From Archivesica marissinica (Eukaryota; Mollusca; Bivalvia; Venerida; Vesicomyidae), in the NCBI GenBank assembly GCA_014843695.1, contig CM026400.1, positions 36,440,234 to 36,504,233 on the forward strand: a DNA stretch of 64,000 bases, written 5' to 3'. The first letter of the stretch is position 1. The number at the start of each line of letters is the position of its first letter. The notes below the pieces were generated by a model. The model searched no databases, was not told where the DNA came from, and saw only the letters and a program-made list of their open reading frames with translations. Of this stretch, positions 49,751 through 61,851 are shown piece by piece. The position numbers and the translations under genes are program-made.

Positions 49751-50836
49751 TGCAATATACATCGATGGTTGAGGGCAGGGGTATTGAGAAATTCAATTGA
49801 ATAATCAATGTTAGTTTGACATGGTAATATAATAATTAGAACGCACCGTTTGTCTACTAATTTTCAAAATGTTATGGGGGGGGGGGATTCCCCAAACCTT
49901 GACAGGATGGGTGGTTAAGTGGGAGGGGGTTATAGATATATAGTGTACAGATTAAAAATGGCCTGGCACGACACTACCAACATGTAGATTGGCGTAGAGA
50001 TTAAAAACAAGATACGCAACTACAGTACGCCCCTGCCTAAATCTGCTACATTCTAACGGCAGCAATGGTCATGATCAACAAGACCAGGGGGTTGTGAAGA
50101 CCAAGGATCGATCACCTGCAAATTCATTTACACATTCTTCTGAATACATTTGAACACTAACATTGAATCAATAAACAGTGTTTTTGTGGTATACAAATTT
50201 CAAAAGTGAAATTAAGATTTCATACAAAGGTTATCCGCGCTCCTGAATTGACATTTGTTTGTCATTCGAGTCAATACTAAACCCGTGATACTTTCTATTA
50301 GGGATAATTTAACTAAGAATAGTCTACAAATAAATATGCATAGGCACACATGTGAGATATCACGTAAATATGTACCGTGTTATTCAGGATAAACGTGGTG
50401 TTGTATTACGCATGAATGTCGATCATATTTACATTATTTTGTTATGTCAACAAACAAAAACCGCGTATACTAAGTTTTTGAGTCAAATATTTGGAAAAAA
50501 ATTATACATTATAACAGCAAATTACATTCTGCAGAAATTTGCGTTTTCACCGATGTAGTGTTGCTTTAACGTTGTATAGTTTAAAAATGTATGGTTAATT
50601 AATGAATCTTTAGAATACATTATTTATTGAGATCCATAAGGATTGAACAGATTGTCAGAGCATCCAAGAGTTGTATGTACATATGTTTTGCAGAAGGGGC
50701 ACTATCACATTAGTCATGTTTGACCTTGGCTTATTTTGGTCGCGAAATTAGGTGACACAATTTTGGAGGGAACAAAAGTTACAAAAATGCAATCATTGAT
50801 GCAATTAACAATCATTTTCAAACCAAAAACCAACAC
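49751..50836. other. No gene seen
   Basis: AT-rich spacer with a G homopolymer (about 49876-49886). Short open frames have no splice or protein support. Confidence 0.5.
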
Positions 50837-51348
50837 TTTTCCTAGAATCCCAAGAAAGTTGTCCATAGCATGCTTTTCCTAGAATCCCAAGAAAGTTGTC
50901 CATAGCATGCTTTTCCTAGAATCCCAAGAAAGTTGTCCATAGCATGCTTTTCCTAGAATCCCAAGAAAGTTGTCCATAGCATGCTTTTCCTAGAATCCCA
51001 AGAAAGTTGTCCATAGCATGCTTTTCCTAGAATCCCAAGAAAGTTGTCCATAGCATGCTTTTCCTAGAATCCCAAGAAAGTTGTCCATAGCATGCTTTTC
51101 CTAGAATCCCAAGAAAGTTGTCCATAGTATGCTTTTCCTAGAATCCCAACAAAATTGTCCATAGCATGCTTTTCCTAGAATCACAAGAAAGTTGTCCATA
51201 GCATGCTTTTCCTAGAATCCCAAGAAAGTTGTCCATAGCATGCCTTTCCTAGAATCCCAAGAAATTGTCCATAGCATGCTTTTCCTAGAATCCCTAGAAA
51301 TTGTCCATAGCATGCTTTTCCTAGAATCCCTAGAAATTGTCCATAGCA
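50837..51348. repeat. 37-bp tandem array, about 14 copies
   Basis: The unit CTTTTCCTAGAATCCCAAGA followed by AAGTTGTCCATAGCATG. Left copies are identical; right copies gain substitutions and 2-bp deletions. Confidence 0.96.
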
Positions 51349-51448
51349 AACCCCCATTCATTCCTTATGGTCGATCCGATTCTATAATCTATTCAATAAT
51401 TAACAATACCGTTTAAAATTCAAGATTTCTAAACATCGTAGTTGGGCT

Positions 51449-51477
51449 AATAATATATATATATATATATATATATA
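51449..51477. repeat. (AT)n microsatellite
   Basis: TA dinucleotide tract. Confidence 0.9.
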
Positions 51478-51994
51478 GTGTTGCGACGGTGCTTTTTATT
51501 GCTATTTTCAACATATTTGTCAATATCTAGTACATTTTAGAGGCATTTCAAAGCAATTGGCCAACAATCTGTGGATTTTGGCATGCACTCGCATATAAAA
51601 CAGGTTGATAAAATGGACACCAAGACACAAGTATAAATTGCACGTATGTCCATTGCAAGTTGAAGAAATGTTCAGTGTTAAGAGTGCTTTCTTTTTATAA
51701 AACGTAATCATGGATCACATTTTTTTAGCACTCGCTTATAAGACGGGAAGCCACTTTGAGGCCATAATCTTGTGGTACAGAACTCTTCTTACAGGCGAAT
51801 ATGGACAGTAGATTTATATTTCACCAAATGAACATTGAAAGCATTAATATCACAGACAGCTAGACTCCGAAAACGTTAGATTTGACAACATTTCAACATG
51901 CAATTATGACCGGTTTTGATGTATCGCTAGTTCTTACATGTAAAAGCCATTGTACAGAAACGGTGGGAGAATCACACATGTCGATTTCAAATAG
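51478..51994. other. No gene seen
   Basis: AT-rich spacer; the word AGCACTCGCTTATAAGACGG near 51727 partly echoes GCACTCGCATATAAAACAGG near 51584. Confidence 0.4.
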
Positions 51995-52112
51995 AGGGGT
52001 GGGGCTATGTTGGGACTGGAGGGGTGGGGTTATGTTGAGACTGGAGGGGCGGGTGAGACTAGAGGGGTGGAGCTATGTTGAGACTGTAGGGGTGGGGCGA
52101 TGTTGGGCTTGA
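51995..52112. repeat. Short G-rich tandem repeat
   Basis: Four to five imperfect units of GAGGGGTGGGGCTATGTTGG followed by GACTG. Confidence 0.8.
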
Positions 52113-52169
52113 AAGGGTTGGTCTTAACAACATTCACAATAATACGAGGAACACCCAAGAAAATATGTA

Positions 52170-52340
52170 TGTCGGGGACCTAGACATTTTTCCTGGGCAG
52201 GCTTAGCCGACCTAAGCGATTAACCAGTACTAAGCAATGTGTGTGAGGTGCCTTGCTCAATGACACTACATACGTGGCCTGACCGAGTATCGAACCCGGG
52301 ATCGTTCGATTCCAAATCCGACGCTCTACTACTGTGTTGA
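52170..52340 (-). mobile_element. tRNA-derived SINE (minus strand)
   Basis: Contains CCTGGGCAGGCTTAGCCGAC, GGTTAATCGCTTAGG (reverse) and the minus-strand B box ATCCCGGGTTCGATACTCGG. Same family as 23121-23339; the 5' tRNA end is degraded. Confidence 0.75.
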
Positions 52341-53475
52341 AATGGTCAGTTGCTGAGAAGTTTCCTGTCTTACTAAATAGAACATAGAAACTTACCTCCC
52401 AGATGCAGAGTAGAACACCGTACGGTCACCGCAAAATGCAACATCACCTCTTCAGCTCTTCCATTTCATAAGTGTCGAGTTTAGATGGTTGAGCTTATTC
52501 ACCCTCGATGTGAGCGATGTGTAAACTTTACGCGCTCACACAAGTTCTTTGAAAATCGTGTAATCCTAGGACAAGTTCAACTGAAAACATTTCGAGGGGT
52601 GTTTTATTATGTGGTTTTTGGTCATTTGTCGCTCAATTTATTAGTTTTAGATTTCCCTTGAAGACTAAAACATAAGCACAAAACCATAAAATCTCATCTG
52701 GTACACTTAATACTTCGATATTAAACTATATAAAAACATGATTAGGCTTGTATAGTGTGTTTCGAGAATTGTTGACATACCTACCCTACCCCCATATAGC
52801 CTATAATTTACTAGTCCAAATCTGCATGTAACAAGGGTTGGTCCAGAAGTTCGGAAGAATTGACATAACTTTTGTTCTCTTTATTTTGTTAAATGAAATA
52901 AGACTGTCATTTTCGATATAATTATATGCTATAGTATTTTCAAACAACATTAATATACATTTACTCTTTACGAAATTAAAGCTTCCATGGCCAGTGCCGT
53001 AGCCAGAATCTGAAAATAACCGAGGCGACCCCACCCCCACCTCCGATTAATGTGTGTGGATGCTTGTCTGTACATTCTTAAGGCAGTTTTATCAGTGTGT
53101 TCCTATACATGGCGTTACTTGCCAAATTCTAACCGAGGCAAGTGCCTCATTTTCCTCAGTGTGGCTACGTGATGTTAACGTAGGTGGGATATTTACGTAG
53201 CATCATCGGTATCGTTTTGTTTTCTATATAGGTTCCTGGCATCATGCAGATCTTTGTTATTATATTTTGAACATTAAAGATGCATATGTTAGTTGCATGA
53301 ATATCACTCACAATTTCTTAATGATGAACTGGGAATGACAAACGTGTACGTGTTAGGCGGAACTCGCATTCTCATTGATGAACACAACTGAAAAGAGTTA
53401 TAATGACAGAGCAACTTCGTTGAAACGATATCGTAACCATGGTACTATCTATTTAGACATTAATTCCTTGCACAG
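52341..53475. other. Spacer or intron upstream of the third gene
   Basis: A minus-strand open segment ending at a strong GTAAGTTTC donor (exon end near 52397) looks weakly exon-like, but no acceptor or partner was found. Nothing else is recognisable. Confidence 0.3.
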
Positions 53476-55277
53476 GAGACCGGGGTTGGTGTGTATGATC
53501 CCAAGACCAAACAACATTCAAGCATCACCAACACACGCACTGGTGAGACTGTCAGCAAAGTATATGCTGTTCATTGTCTTCTTCTGTGTGCGAGGCATGG
53601 TGCTATGTCATACGAGGCGTGGTGCTGTGTCATACGAGGCGTGGTGCTGTGTCATACGAGACGTGGTGCTGTGTCATACGAGGCGTGGTGCTGTGTCATA
53701 CGAGACGTGGTGCTGTGTCATACGAGGCGTGGTGCTCTGTCATACGAGGCGTGTTGCTGTGTCATACGAGACGTGGTGCTCTGTCATACGAACCGTGGTG
53801 CTGTGTCATACGAGGCGTGGTGCTGTGTCATACGAGGCGTGGTGCTGTGTCATACGAGGCGTGGTGCTCTGTCATACGAGGCGTGGTGCTGTGTCATACG
53901 AGGCGTGATGCTCTGTCATACGAGGCGTGGTGCTGTGTCATACGAGGCGTGGTGCTCTGTCATACGAGGCGTGGTGCTGTGTCATACGAGGCGTGGTGCT
54001 GTGTCATACGAGGCGTGGTGCTGTGTCATACGAGACGTGGTGCTCTGTCATACGAGGCGTGGTGCTGTGTCATACGAGGCGTGGTGCTGTGTCATACGAG
54101 GCGTGGTGCTGTGTCATACGAGGCGTGGTGCTGTGTCATACGAGACGTGGTGCTGTGTCATACGAGACGTGGTGCTGTGTCATACGAGACGTGGTGCTGT
54201 GTCATACGAGACGTGGTGCTCTGTCATACGAGGCGTGGTGCTGTGTCATACGAGGCGTGGTGCTGTGTCATACGAGACGTGGTGCTGTGTCATACGAGGC
54301 GTGGTGCTGTGTCGTACGAGACGTGGTGCTGTGTCATACGAGGCGTGGTGCTGTGTCATACGAGACGTGGTGCTGTGTCATACGAGACGTTGTGCTCTGT
54401 CATACGAGGCGTGTTCCTGTGTAATACGAGGCGTTGTGTTGTGGCATACGAGACGTGGTGTTGTGTCATACGAGACGTGGTGCTCTGTCATACGAGACGC
54501 GGTGCTGTGTCATACGAGGCGTGGTGCTGTGTCATACAAGGCGTGGTGCTCTGTCATACGAGGCGTGGTGCTGTGTAATACGAGGCGTGGTGCTGTGTCA
54601 TACGAGGCGTGGTGCTCTATCATACGAGGCGTGGTGCTCTGTCATACGAGGCGTGGTGCTCTGTCATACGAGGCGTGGTGCTCTGTCATACAGGGCGTGG
54701 TGCTGTGTCATACGAGGCGTGGTGCTCTGTCATACGAGGCGTGGTGCTGTGTAATACGAGGCGTGGTGCTGTGTCATACGAGATGTGGTGCTCTGTCATA
54801 CGAGACATGGTGATGTGTCATACGAGGCGTGGTGCTGTGTCATACGAGGCGTGGTGCTCTGTCATACGAAGCGTGGTGCTGTGTAATACGAGGCGTGGTG
54901 CTGTGTCATACGAGGCGTGGTGCTCTGTCATACGAGACGTGATGCTGTGTCATACGAGGCGTGGTGCTCTGTCATACGAGACGTGGTGCTCTGTCATACG
55001 AGGCGTGGTGCTGTGTCATACGAGGCGTGTTGCTGTGTCATACGAGGCGTGGTGCTCTGTCATACGAGGCGTGGTGCTCTGTCATATGAGGCGTGGTGCT
55101 GTGTCATACTGTCCCAGTCGACCATACTGTCACATTTCAGTAATACCCAAAGCTGTAAAGTTGTGATTTATTAATAATTTACATGGAGAAATCATAAAAC
55201 AGAATTGTGTTTCTTTCAGGTTCTGAAAGACGGACAGACGGACGGACAAGGCAAACACCATCTGTCTTCCATAGTAG
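53476..55277 (+). CDS. Two-exon partial gene, unknown product (plus strand)
   Basis: Exon 1 (53476-53542) has acceptor CCTTGCACAG and donor GTGAGACTG. It reads ETGVGVYDPKTKQHSSITNT followed by RT and one base. Exon 2 (55220-55277) has acceptor TTTCTTTCAG and donor GTGAGATAT. It reads SERRTDGRTRQTPSVFHS plus two bases, after a Gly rebuilt across the junction (G+GT). Phase agreement and good splice sites support a real gene, but the roughly 41 residues are not recognisable. Flanking exons were not found. The intron contains a 22-bp minisatellite that begins about 50 bp after the donor. Confidence 0.6.
53593..55112. repeat. 22-bp minisatellite, about 69 copies, open in all three plus-strand frames
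   Basis: The unit CGTGGTGCTGTGTCATACGA followed by GG has variants GACGTGG and GCTCTGT. Three units make 66 bp with no stop in any plus-strand frame, which creates overlapping 165-440 codon frames (CHTRRGAVSYEAWCCVIRGV). I regard these as artefacts. Confidence 0.97.
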
Positions 55278-55751
55278 GTGAGATATCAATGTTAAATGGT
55301 GTTGTGTAAACTGTGTTCTCCACTTATCCCGACATCACTTATCATAGTGATTGTCTAATGTGAGTGCTTATGAATATTGTCAAAATTATATTTTTGTATT
55401 CGATTTTTGTATTCAATGCATTATATATAAGTTTACTGTCATTCCAACTTCAATAAAACGACATACAAATGTCGTTCGACCCGCAACTTCTAGATCACCC
55501 CTCGTATGAGAGTTGCAAGTCACACGAGCACATCTTATATATTTACAGTTAACCTGTGCACTTCGATAATTAACACAATTCATGCACAATACATGTAACA
55601 CTGGCTTTCACGCGCCTTCACCCGGCAGCAATGAATGTTTATACAATACAAATAATGATTATATACAATTTAGTTGTTTGATTTACTCTTTTTATGTATT
55701 GATAATATATTAATAACGTCTCACACAAACCTGCATCATATATCCTTTAAT
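55278..55751. other. Intron or flank, no gene seen
   Basis: AT-rich, no array and no further exon recognised. Confidence 0.4.
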
Positions 55752-55752
55752 C

Positions 55753-56012
55753 AGGTGGCCATGGCCCAGTGGTTAAGGCGTCCGCCTACGGAGCGGGTGG
55801 TCGAAGGTTCGAATCTCGTCAGGTGTTCGTTCTGATATGGCCGGTTGGTGAGCCGCCAGCTAGTTAAATAATGGCTACCGATTGCCTACCAGCCTGGCGT
55901 CTGGCATACAAGCATAGGATTCGGGAGTACTGGTGTTCATAAAAAGAGGTGTCTCATAAGTCAGAAATGGGGGTGACACTATAATAAACAAACACTTTAC
56001 ACTTTACTTTTA
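55753..56012 (+). mobile_element. tRNA-Arg-derived SINE
   Basis: The head is GTGGCCATGGCCCAGTGGTT followed by AAGGCG (A box). A TCCGC/GCGGG stem has loop CTACGGA (anticodon-like ACG). The B box is GAAGGTTCGAATCTCG. The body has GGCTACCGATTGCCTACCAG and the tail AATAAACAAACACTTTACAC. About 260 bp; appears full length. Confidence 0.85.
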
Positions 56013-56040
56013 ATAACAGCTATTATTGGGTGATATTGTG

Positions 56041-56798
56041 TCATTTTGTATGAATACAGTACACATAAGGTAAACATATCTAGCATGATGTCATGTCTAC
56101 ATGACACCAACACACCATCATACAAACACTATATGTATACATGAATACAGTACACATAAGGTAAACATATCTAGCATGATGTCATGTCTACATGACACCA
56201 ACACACCTTCACACAAACACTATACATGTATACATGAATACAGGACACATAAGGTAAACATATCTAGCATGATGTCATGTCTACATGACACCAACACACC
56301 ATCACACAAACACTATACATGTATACATGAATACAGTACACATAAGGTAAACATATCTAACATGATGTCATGTCTACATGACACCAATACACCATCATAC
56401 AAACACTACATGTACACATGAATACAGTACACATAAGGTAAACATATCTAGCATGATGTCATGTCTACATGACACCAACACACCATCATACAAACAGTAC
56501 ATGTATACATGAATACAGTACACATAAGGTAAACATATCTAGCATGATGTCATGTCTACATGACACCAACACACCATCATACAAACAGTACATGTATACA
56601 TGAATACAGTACACATAAGGTGAACATATCTAGCATGATGTCATGTCTGCATGACACCAACACACCATCATACAAACACTACATGTATACATGAATACAG
56701 TACACATAAGGTAAACATATCTAGCATGATGTCATGTCTACATGTCATCAACACACCATCATACAAACACTACATGTATACATGAATACAGTATATAG
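56041..56798. repeat. 91-bp tandem array, about 8 copies
   Basis: The unit ATGAATACAGTACACATAAG...GTCATGTCTACATGACACCA...CACTACATGTATAC has individual lengths of 90-93 bp. Confidence 0.95.
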
Positions 56799-56809
56799 TA
56801 ACTCGTGCT

Positions 56810-57005
56810 AGTAAATGCTCCATATGGAGACATGATAGCTCTGTAGATGATTGATTATACCGCATGCACGAGTTCGAGCCCCACTGGAGCAGTTACAATT
56901 GTATACACACAGCATGTACAGTACAGTTGTATTGTATACATACAGCATGTACTGTATAGTTGTATTGTATACATACAGCATGTACCGTATAGTTGTATGG
57001 TATAC
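56810..57005. repeat. tRNA-like remnant followed by a 33-bp repeat (3 copies)
   Basis: GCACGAGTTCGAGCCCCACT at about 56866 is B-box-like. Then TTGTATACATACAGCATGTA repeats three times to 57002. Confidence 0.6.
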
Positions 57006-57012
57006 ATGTTAA

Positions 57013-58312
57013 CATTCGTACAGTAACTACATTGTCCTACAGTAACCACATTTTCCTACAGTAACTACATTGTCCTACAGTAACTACATTGCCCTACAGA
57101 AACTACATTGCCCTACAGTAACTACAATGTCCTACAGTAACCACATTGTCCTACAGTAACTACATTGTCCTACAGTGACTACATTGTCCTACAGTAACTA
57201 CATTGTCCTACAGTAACTACATTGTCCTACAGTGACTACATTGTCCTACAGTAACTACATTGTCCTACAGTAACCACATTGTCCTACAGTAACTACATTA
57301 TCCTACAGTGACTACATTGTCCTACAGTAACCACATTGTCCTACAGTAACTACATTGTCCTACAGTGACTACATTGCCCTACAGTAACTACATTGCCCTA
57401 CAGTAACCACATTGTCCTACAGTAACTACATTGTCCTACAGTAACTACATTGCCCTACAGTAACTACATTGTCCTACAGTAACTACATTGTCCTACAGTA
57501 ACTACATTGTTCTACAGTAACTACATTGTCCAACAGTAACTATTTTGTCCTACAGTAACTACATTGTCCTACAGTAACTACTTTATCCTACAGTAACCAC
57601 ATTGTCCTACAGTAACTACATTGTCATACAGGAACCACATTGCTCTACAGTAACTACATTGTCCTACAATAACTATATTGTCCTACCCTAACGACATTGT
57701 CCTACCCTAACGACATTGTCCTACAGTAACTACATTGTCCTACAGTAAATACATTGTCCTTCAGTAACTACATTGTCCTACAGTAACTACATTGTCCTAC
57801 AGTAACTACTTTGTCCTACAGTAACTACATTGTCCTACAGTAACTACATTGCCCTACAGTAACTACATTGTCCTACAGTAACCACATTGTCCTACAGTAA
57901 CTACATTGTCCTACAGTAACTACATTGTCCTACAGTAACCACATTGTCCTACCCTAACTACATTGTCCTACAGTAACTACATTGTCCTTCAGGAACTACA
58001 TTGTCCTACAGTAACTACATTGTCCTACAGTAACTACATTGCCCTACAGTAACTACATTGTCCAACAGTAACTACATTGTCCTTCAGGAACTACATTGTC
58101 CTACAGTAACTACATTGTCCTACAGTAACTACATTGCCCTACAGTAACTACATTGTCCAACAGTAACTACATTGTCCTACCCTAACTACATTGTCCTACA
58201 GTAACTACATTGTCCTACAGTAACTACATTGTCTTACAGTAACTACATTGTCCTACCCTAACTACATTGTTCTACAGTAACTACATTGTCCACCAGTAAC
58301 TACATTGTCCTT
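57013..58312. repeat. 19-bp minisatellite, about 68 copies
   Basis: The unit CTACATTGTCCTACAGTAA has many single-base variants (TTGCCC, GTGAC, AACCAC, TACCCTAAC). Each unit carries an acceptor-like TTGTCCTACAG. Confidence 0.96.
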
Positions 58313-58612
58313 CACCACTCCATGTTGTTTTTAAAAAAAATAATATTCAGTGTTTTGTCTCTCTTGAAAGTTGTAAAAATTGAAGGTTCTGTATTTGAAA
58401 TGGAAAGCATTGTTAAATACTCCTTCATAGTACTACACTCTGTATTGCAATGACTTCGTATGTTTCATGTTCATGCTTTTATTACTCCACTGAAGTAACA
58501 GTGAATGGGGAGACATACAGTTTTTATCAAAAACAATTTCTATTTAAACATTTTGTATGCTTCAGTGTGCAATATTAACCTACGGATGTTATTAATCCCA
58601 TCATTTGTTTCA
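58313..58612. other. Spacer, no gene called
   Basis: An open segment of about 30 codons after AATATTCAG at 58347 would be phase-compatible with the exon at 55220-55277, but it lacks a good donor, so it is not called. Confidence 0.3.
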
Positions 58613-60140
58613 GGATGCAATAAAAGCCTACTCATTCATCCCATTATATATATCAGGATGCAATAAAAGCCTACTCATTCATCCCATTGTATATATCAGG
58701 ATGCAATAAAAGCCTACTCATTCATCCCATTATATATATCAGGATGCAATAAAGCCTACTCATTCATCCCATCGTTTGTTTCAGGATGCAATAAAAGCCT
58801 ACTCATTCATCCCATTGTATATATCAGGATGCAATAAAAGCCTACTCATTCATCCCATTGTATATATCAGGATGCAATAAAAGCCTACTCATTCATCCCA
58901 TTATATATATCAGGATGCAATAAAAGCCTACTCATTCATCCCATTGTATATATCAGGATGCAATAAAAGCCTATTGGTTAATCCCATTGTATATATCAGA
59001 ATGCAATAAAGCCTACTCATTCATCCCATTATATATATCAGGATGCAATAAAAGCCTACTCATTCATACCATTGTATATATCAGGATGCAATAAAAGCCT
59101 ACTCATTCATCCCATTGCATATATAAGGATGCAATAAAAGCCTAATCATTCATCCCATTATATATATCAGGATGCAATAAAGCCTACTCATTCATCCCAT
59201 CGTTTGTTTCAGGATGCAATAAAAGCCTATTCATTCATCCCATTATATATATCAGGATGCAATAAAAGCCTACTCATTCATCCCATTGTATATATCATGA
59301 TGCAATAAAAGCCTATTGGTTAATCCCATTGTATATATCAGGATGCAATAAAAGCCTACTCATTCATCCCATTGTATATATCAGGATGCAATAAAAGCCT
59401 ACTCATTCATCCCATTGTATATATCAGGATGCAATAAAAGCCTACTAATTCATCCCATTATATATATCAGGATGCAATAAAAGCCTATTGGTTAATCCCA
59501 TTGTATATTTCAGGATGCAATAAAAGCCTACTCATTCATCCCATTGTATATATCAGGATGCAATAAAAGCCTATTCATTCATCCCATTGTATATATCAGG
59601 ATGCAATAAAAGCCTACTCATTCATCCCATTGTATATATCAGGATGCAATAAAAGCCTATTGGTTAATCCCATTGTATATATCAGGATGCAATAAAAGCC
59701 TATTCATTCATCCCATTGTATATATCAGGATGCAATAAAAGTCTACTCATTCATCCCATTGTATATATCAGGATGCAATAAAAGCCTATTGGTTAATCCC
59801 ATTGTATATATCAGGATGCAATAAAAGCCTATTCATTCATCCCATTGTATATATCAGGATGCAATAAAAGCCTATTCATTCATCCCACTGTATATATCAG
59901 GATGCAATAAAAGCCTACTCATTCATCCCATTGTATATATCAGGATGCAATAAAAGCCTATTCATTCATCCCACTGTATATATCAGGATGCAATAAAAGC
60001 CTACTCATTCATCCCATTGTATATATCAGGATGCAATACAAGCCTACTCATTCATCCCATTGTATATATCAGGATGCAATACAAGCCTACTCATTCATCC
60101 CATTGTATATATCAGGATGCAATAAGCCTACTCATTCATA
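58613..60140. repeat. 43-bp minisatellite, first block, about 35 copies
   Basis: The unit AGGATGCAATAAAAGCCTAC followed by TCATTCATCCCATTGTATAT and ATC. The variant TATTGGTTAATCCC recurs. Two units have CGTTTGTTTCAGG, the first has CATTTGTTTCAGG, and the others TATATATCAGG. Confidence 0.97.
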
Positions 60141-60950
60141 CAGCCCATGGATGCATCGCTCATCCAAAATGCATCAGACATAAACACATATTGACAACTA
60201 CAGACAACATTCAAATATACACAATCATGTAACACATACCCACAGTTTCTCCAGTTCCTTCCTAAATCGCCGACTGAAAATATATAACATTTAAAAAATC
60301 GCAATCTGAAAATATATAAAATAAAAATGTGAATGTATACAGCCCATGGATGCTATCGCTCATCCAAAATGCATCAGACATAAACACATATTGACAACTA
60401 CAGACAACATTCAAACATAAACAAACATGTAACATATACCCACAGTTTCTCCAGTTCCTTCCTATATCGCCGACTGAATATATATAACATTTAAAAAATC
60501 GCAATCTGAAAACATACAAAATAAAAATATGAAAGTATACAGCCCATGGATGCTATCGCTCATCCAAAATGCATCAGACATAAACACATATTGACAACCA
60601 CAGACAACATTCAAACATAAACAAACATGTAACATATACCCACAGTTTCTCCAGTTCCTTCCTAAATCGCCGACTGAAAATATATAAAATTAAAAATATC
60701 GCAATCTGAAAATATATAAAATAAAAATGTGAAATTATACAGCGAATGGATGCTATCACTCATCCAAAATGCATCAGACATAAACACATATTGACAACTA
60801 CAGACAACATTCAAACATAAACAAACATGTAATACATACTCGCAGTTTCTCCAGTTCCTTCCTAAATCGCGGACTGAATATATATAAAATTTAAAAAATA
60901 GCAATCTAAAAATATATAAAATAAAAATATGAAAGTATACAGCCCATGGA
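60141..60950. repeat. 200-bp satellite, first block (4 units)
   Basis: The unit starts CAGCCCATGGATGCTATCGC and runs about 199-200 bp (starts near 60141, 60340, 60540 and 60740). On the minus strand each unit contains an AG acceptor (TATATTTTCAG), a 34-base coding-like stretch and a GTATGTG-type donor. Confidence 0.95.
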
Positions 60951-60952
60951 TA

Positions 60953-61851
60953 TATTATATATATCAGGATGCAATAAAAGCCTACTCATTCATCCCATTG
61001 TATATATCATGATGCAATAAAAGCCTATTGGTTAATCCCATTGTATATATCAGGATGCAATAAAAGCCTACTCATTCATCCCATTGTATATATCAGGATG
61101 CAATAAAAGCCTACTCATTCATCCCATTGTATATATCAGGATGCAATAAAAGCCTACTAATTCATCCCATTATATATATCAGGATGCAATAAAAGCCTAT
61201 TGGTTAATCCCATTGTATATTTCAGGATGCAATAAAAGCCTACTCATTCATCCCATTGTATATATCAGGATGCAATAAAAGCCTATTCATTCATCCCATT
61301 GTATATATCAGGATGCAATAAAAGCCTACTCATTCATCCCATTGTATATATCAGGATGCAATAAAAGCCTATTGGTTAATCCCATTGTATATATCAGGAT
61401 GCAATAAAAGCCTATTCATTCATCCCATTGTATATATCAGGATGCAATAAAAGTCTACTCATTCATCCCATTGTATATATCAGGATGCAATAAAAGCCTA
61501 TTGGTTAATCCCATTGTATATATCAGGATGCAATAAAAGCCTATTCATTCATCCCATTGTATATATCAGGATGCAATAAAAGCCTATTCATTCATCCCAC
61601 TGTATATATCAGGATGCAATAAAAGCCTACTCATTCATCCCATTGTATATATCAGGATGCAATAAAAGCCTATTCATTCATCCCACTGTATATATCAGGA
61701 TGCAATAAAAGCCTACTCATTCATCCCATTGTATATATCAGGATGCAATACAAGCCTACTCATTCATCCCATTGTATATATCAGGATGCAATACAAGCCT
61801 ACTCATTCATCCCATTGTATATATCAGGATGCAATAAGCCTACTCATTCAT
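60953..61851. repeat. 43-bp minisatellite, second block, about 21 copies
   Basis: Same unit as 58613-60140. The order of variant units from about 61000 onward copies that from about 59290 onward (offset about 1711 bp), so this block arose by duplication. Confidence 0.95.

Noticed and set aside
48267..49808. Frames of about 400-513 codons across the gap
   Set aside because: They consist mostly of N; the flanks are tandem repeat.
52397..52460. Minus-strand exon ending at a GTAAGTTTC donor
   Set aside because: The donor is strong but there is no pyrimidine-rich acceptor, and two frames are equally open.
53491..54813. 440-codon Cys/Val/Arg repeat frame and its overlapping frames
   Set aside because: All three plus frames of a 22-bp repeat are open; no independent coding evidence beyond the short exon at 53476-53542.
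55753..55830. Functional tRNA-Arg (ACG) gene
   Set aside because: The T arm is mismatched and the sequence continues into a SINE body and tail with AATAAAC repeats.
58348..58428. Plus-strand exon continuing the gene at 53476-55277
   Set aside because: It is open for about 30 codons and phase-compatible, but the donor is poor and the composition is not persuasive.
58600..58650. 43-bp unit as a repeated exon (TTTCAG|GATGCAATAAAAGCC)
   Set aside because: Most units have TATATATCAGG with a weak acceptor, and the frame needed to follow the exon at 55220-55277 hits TAA; no donor is conserved.
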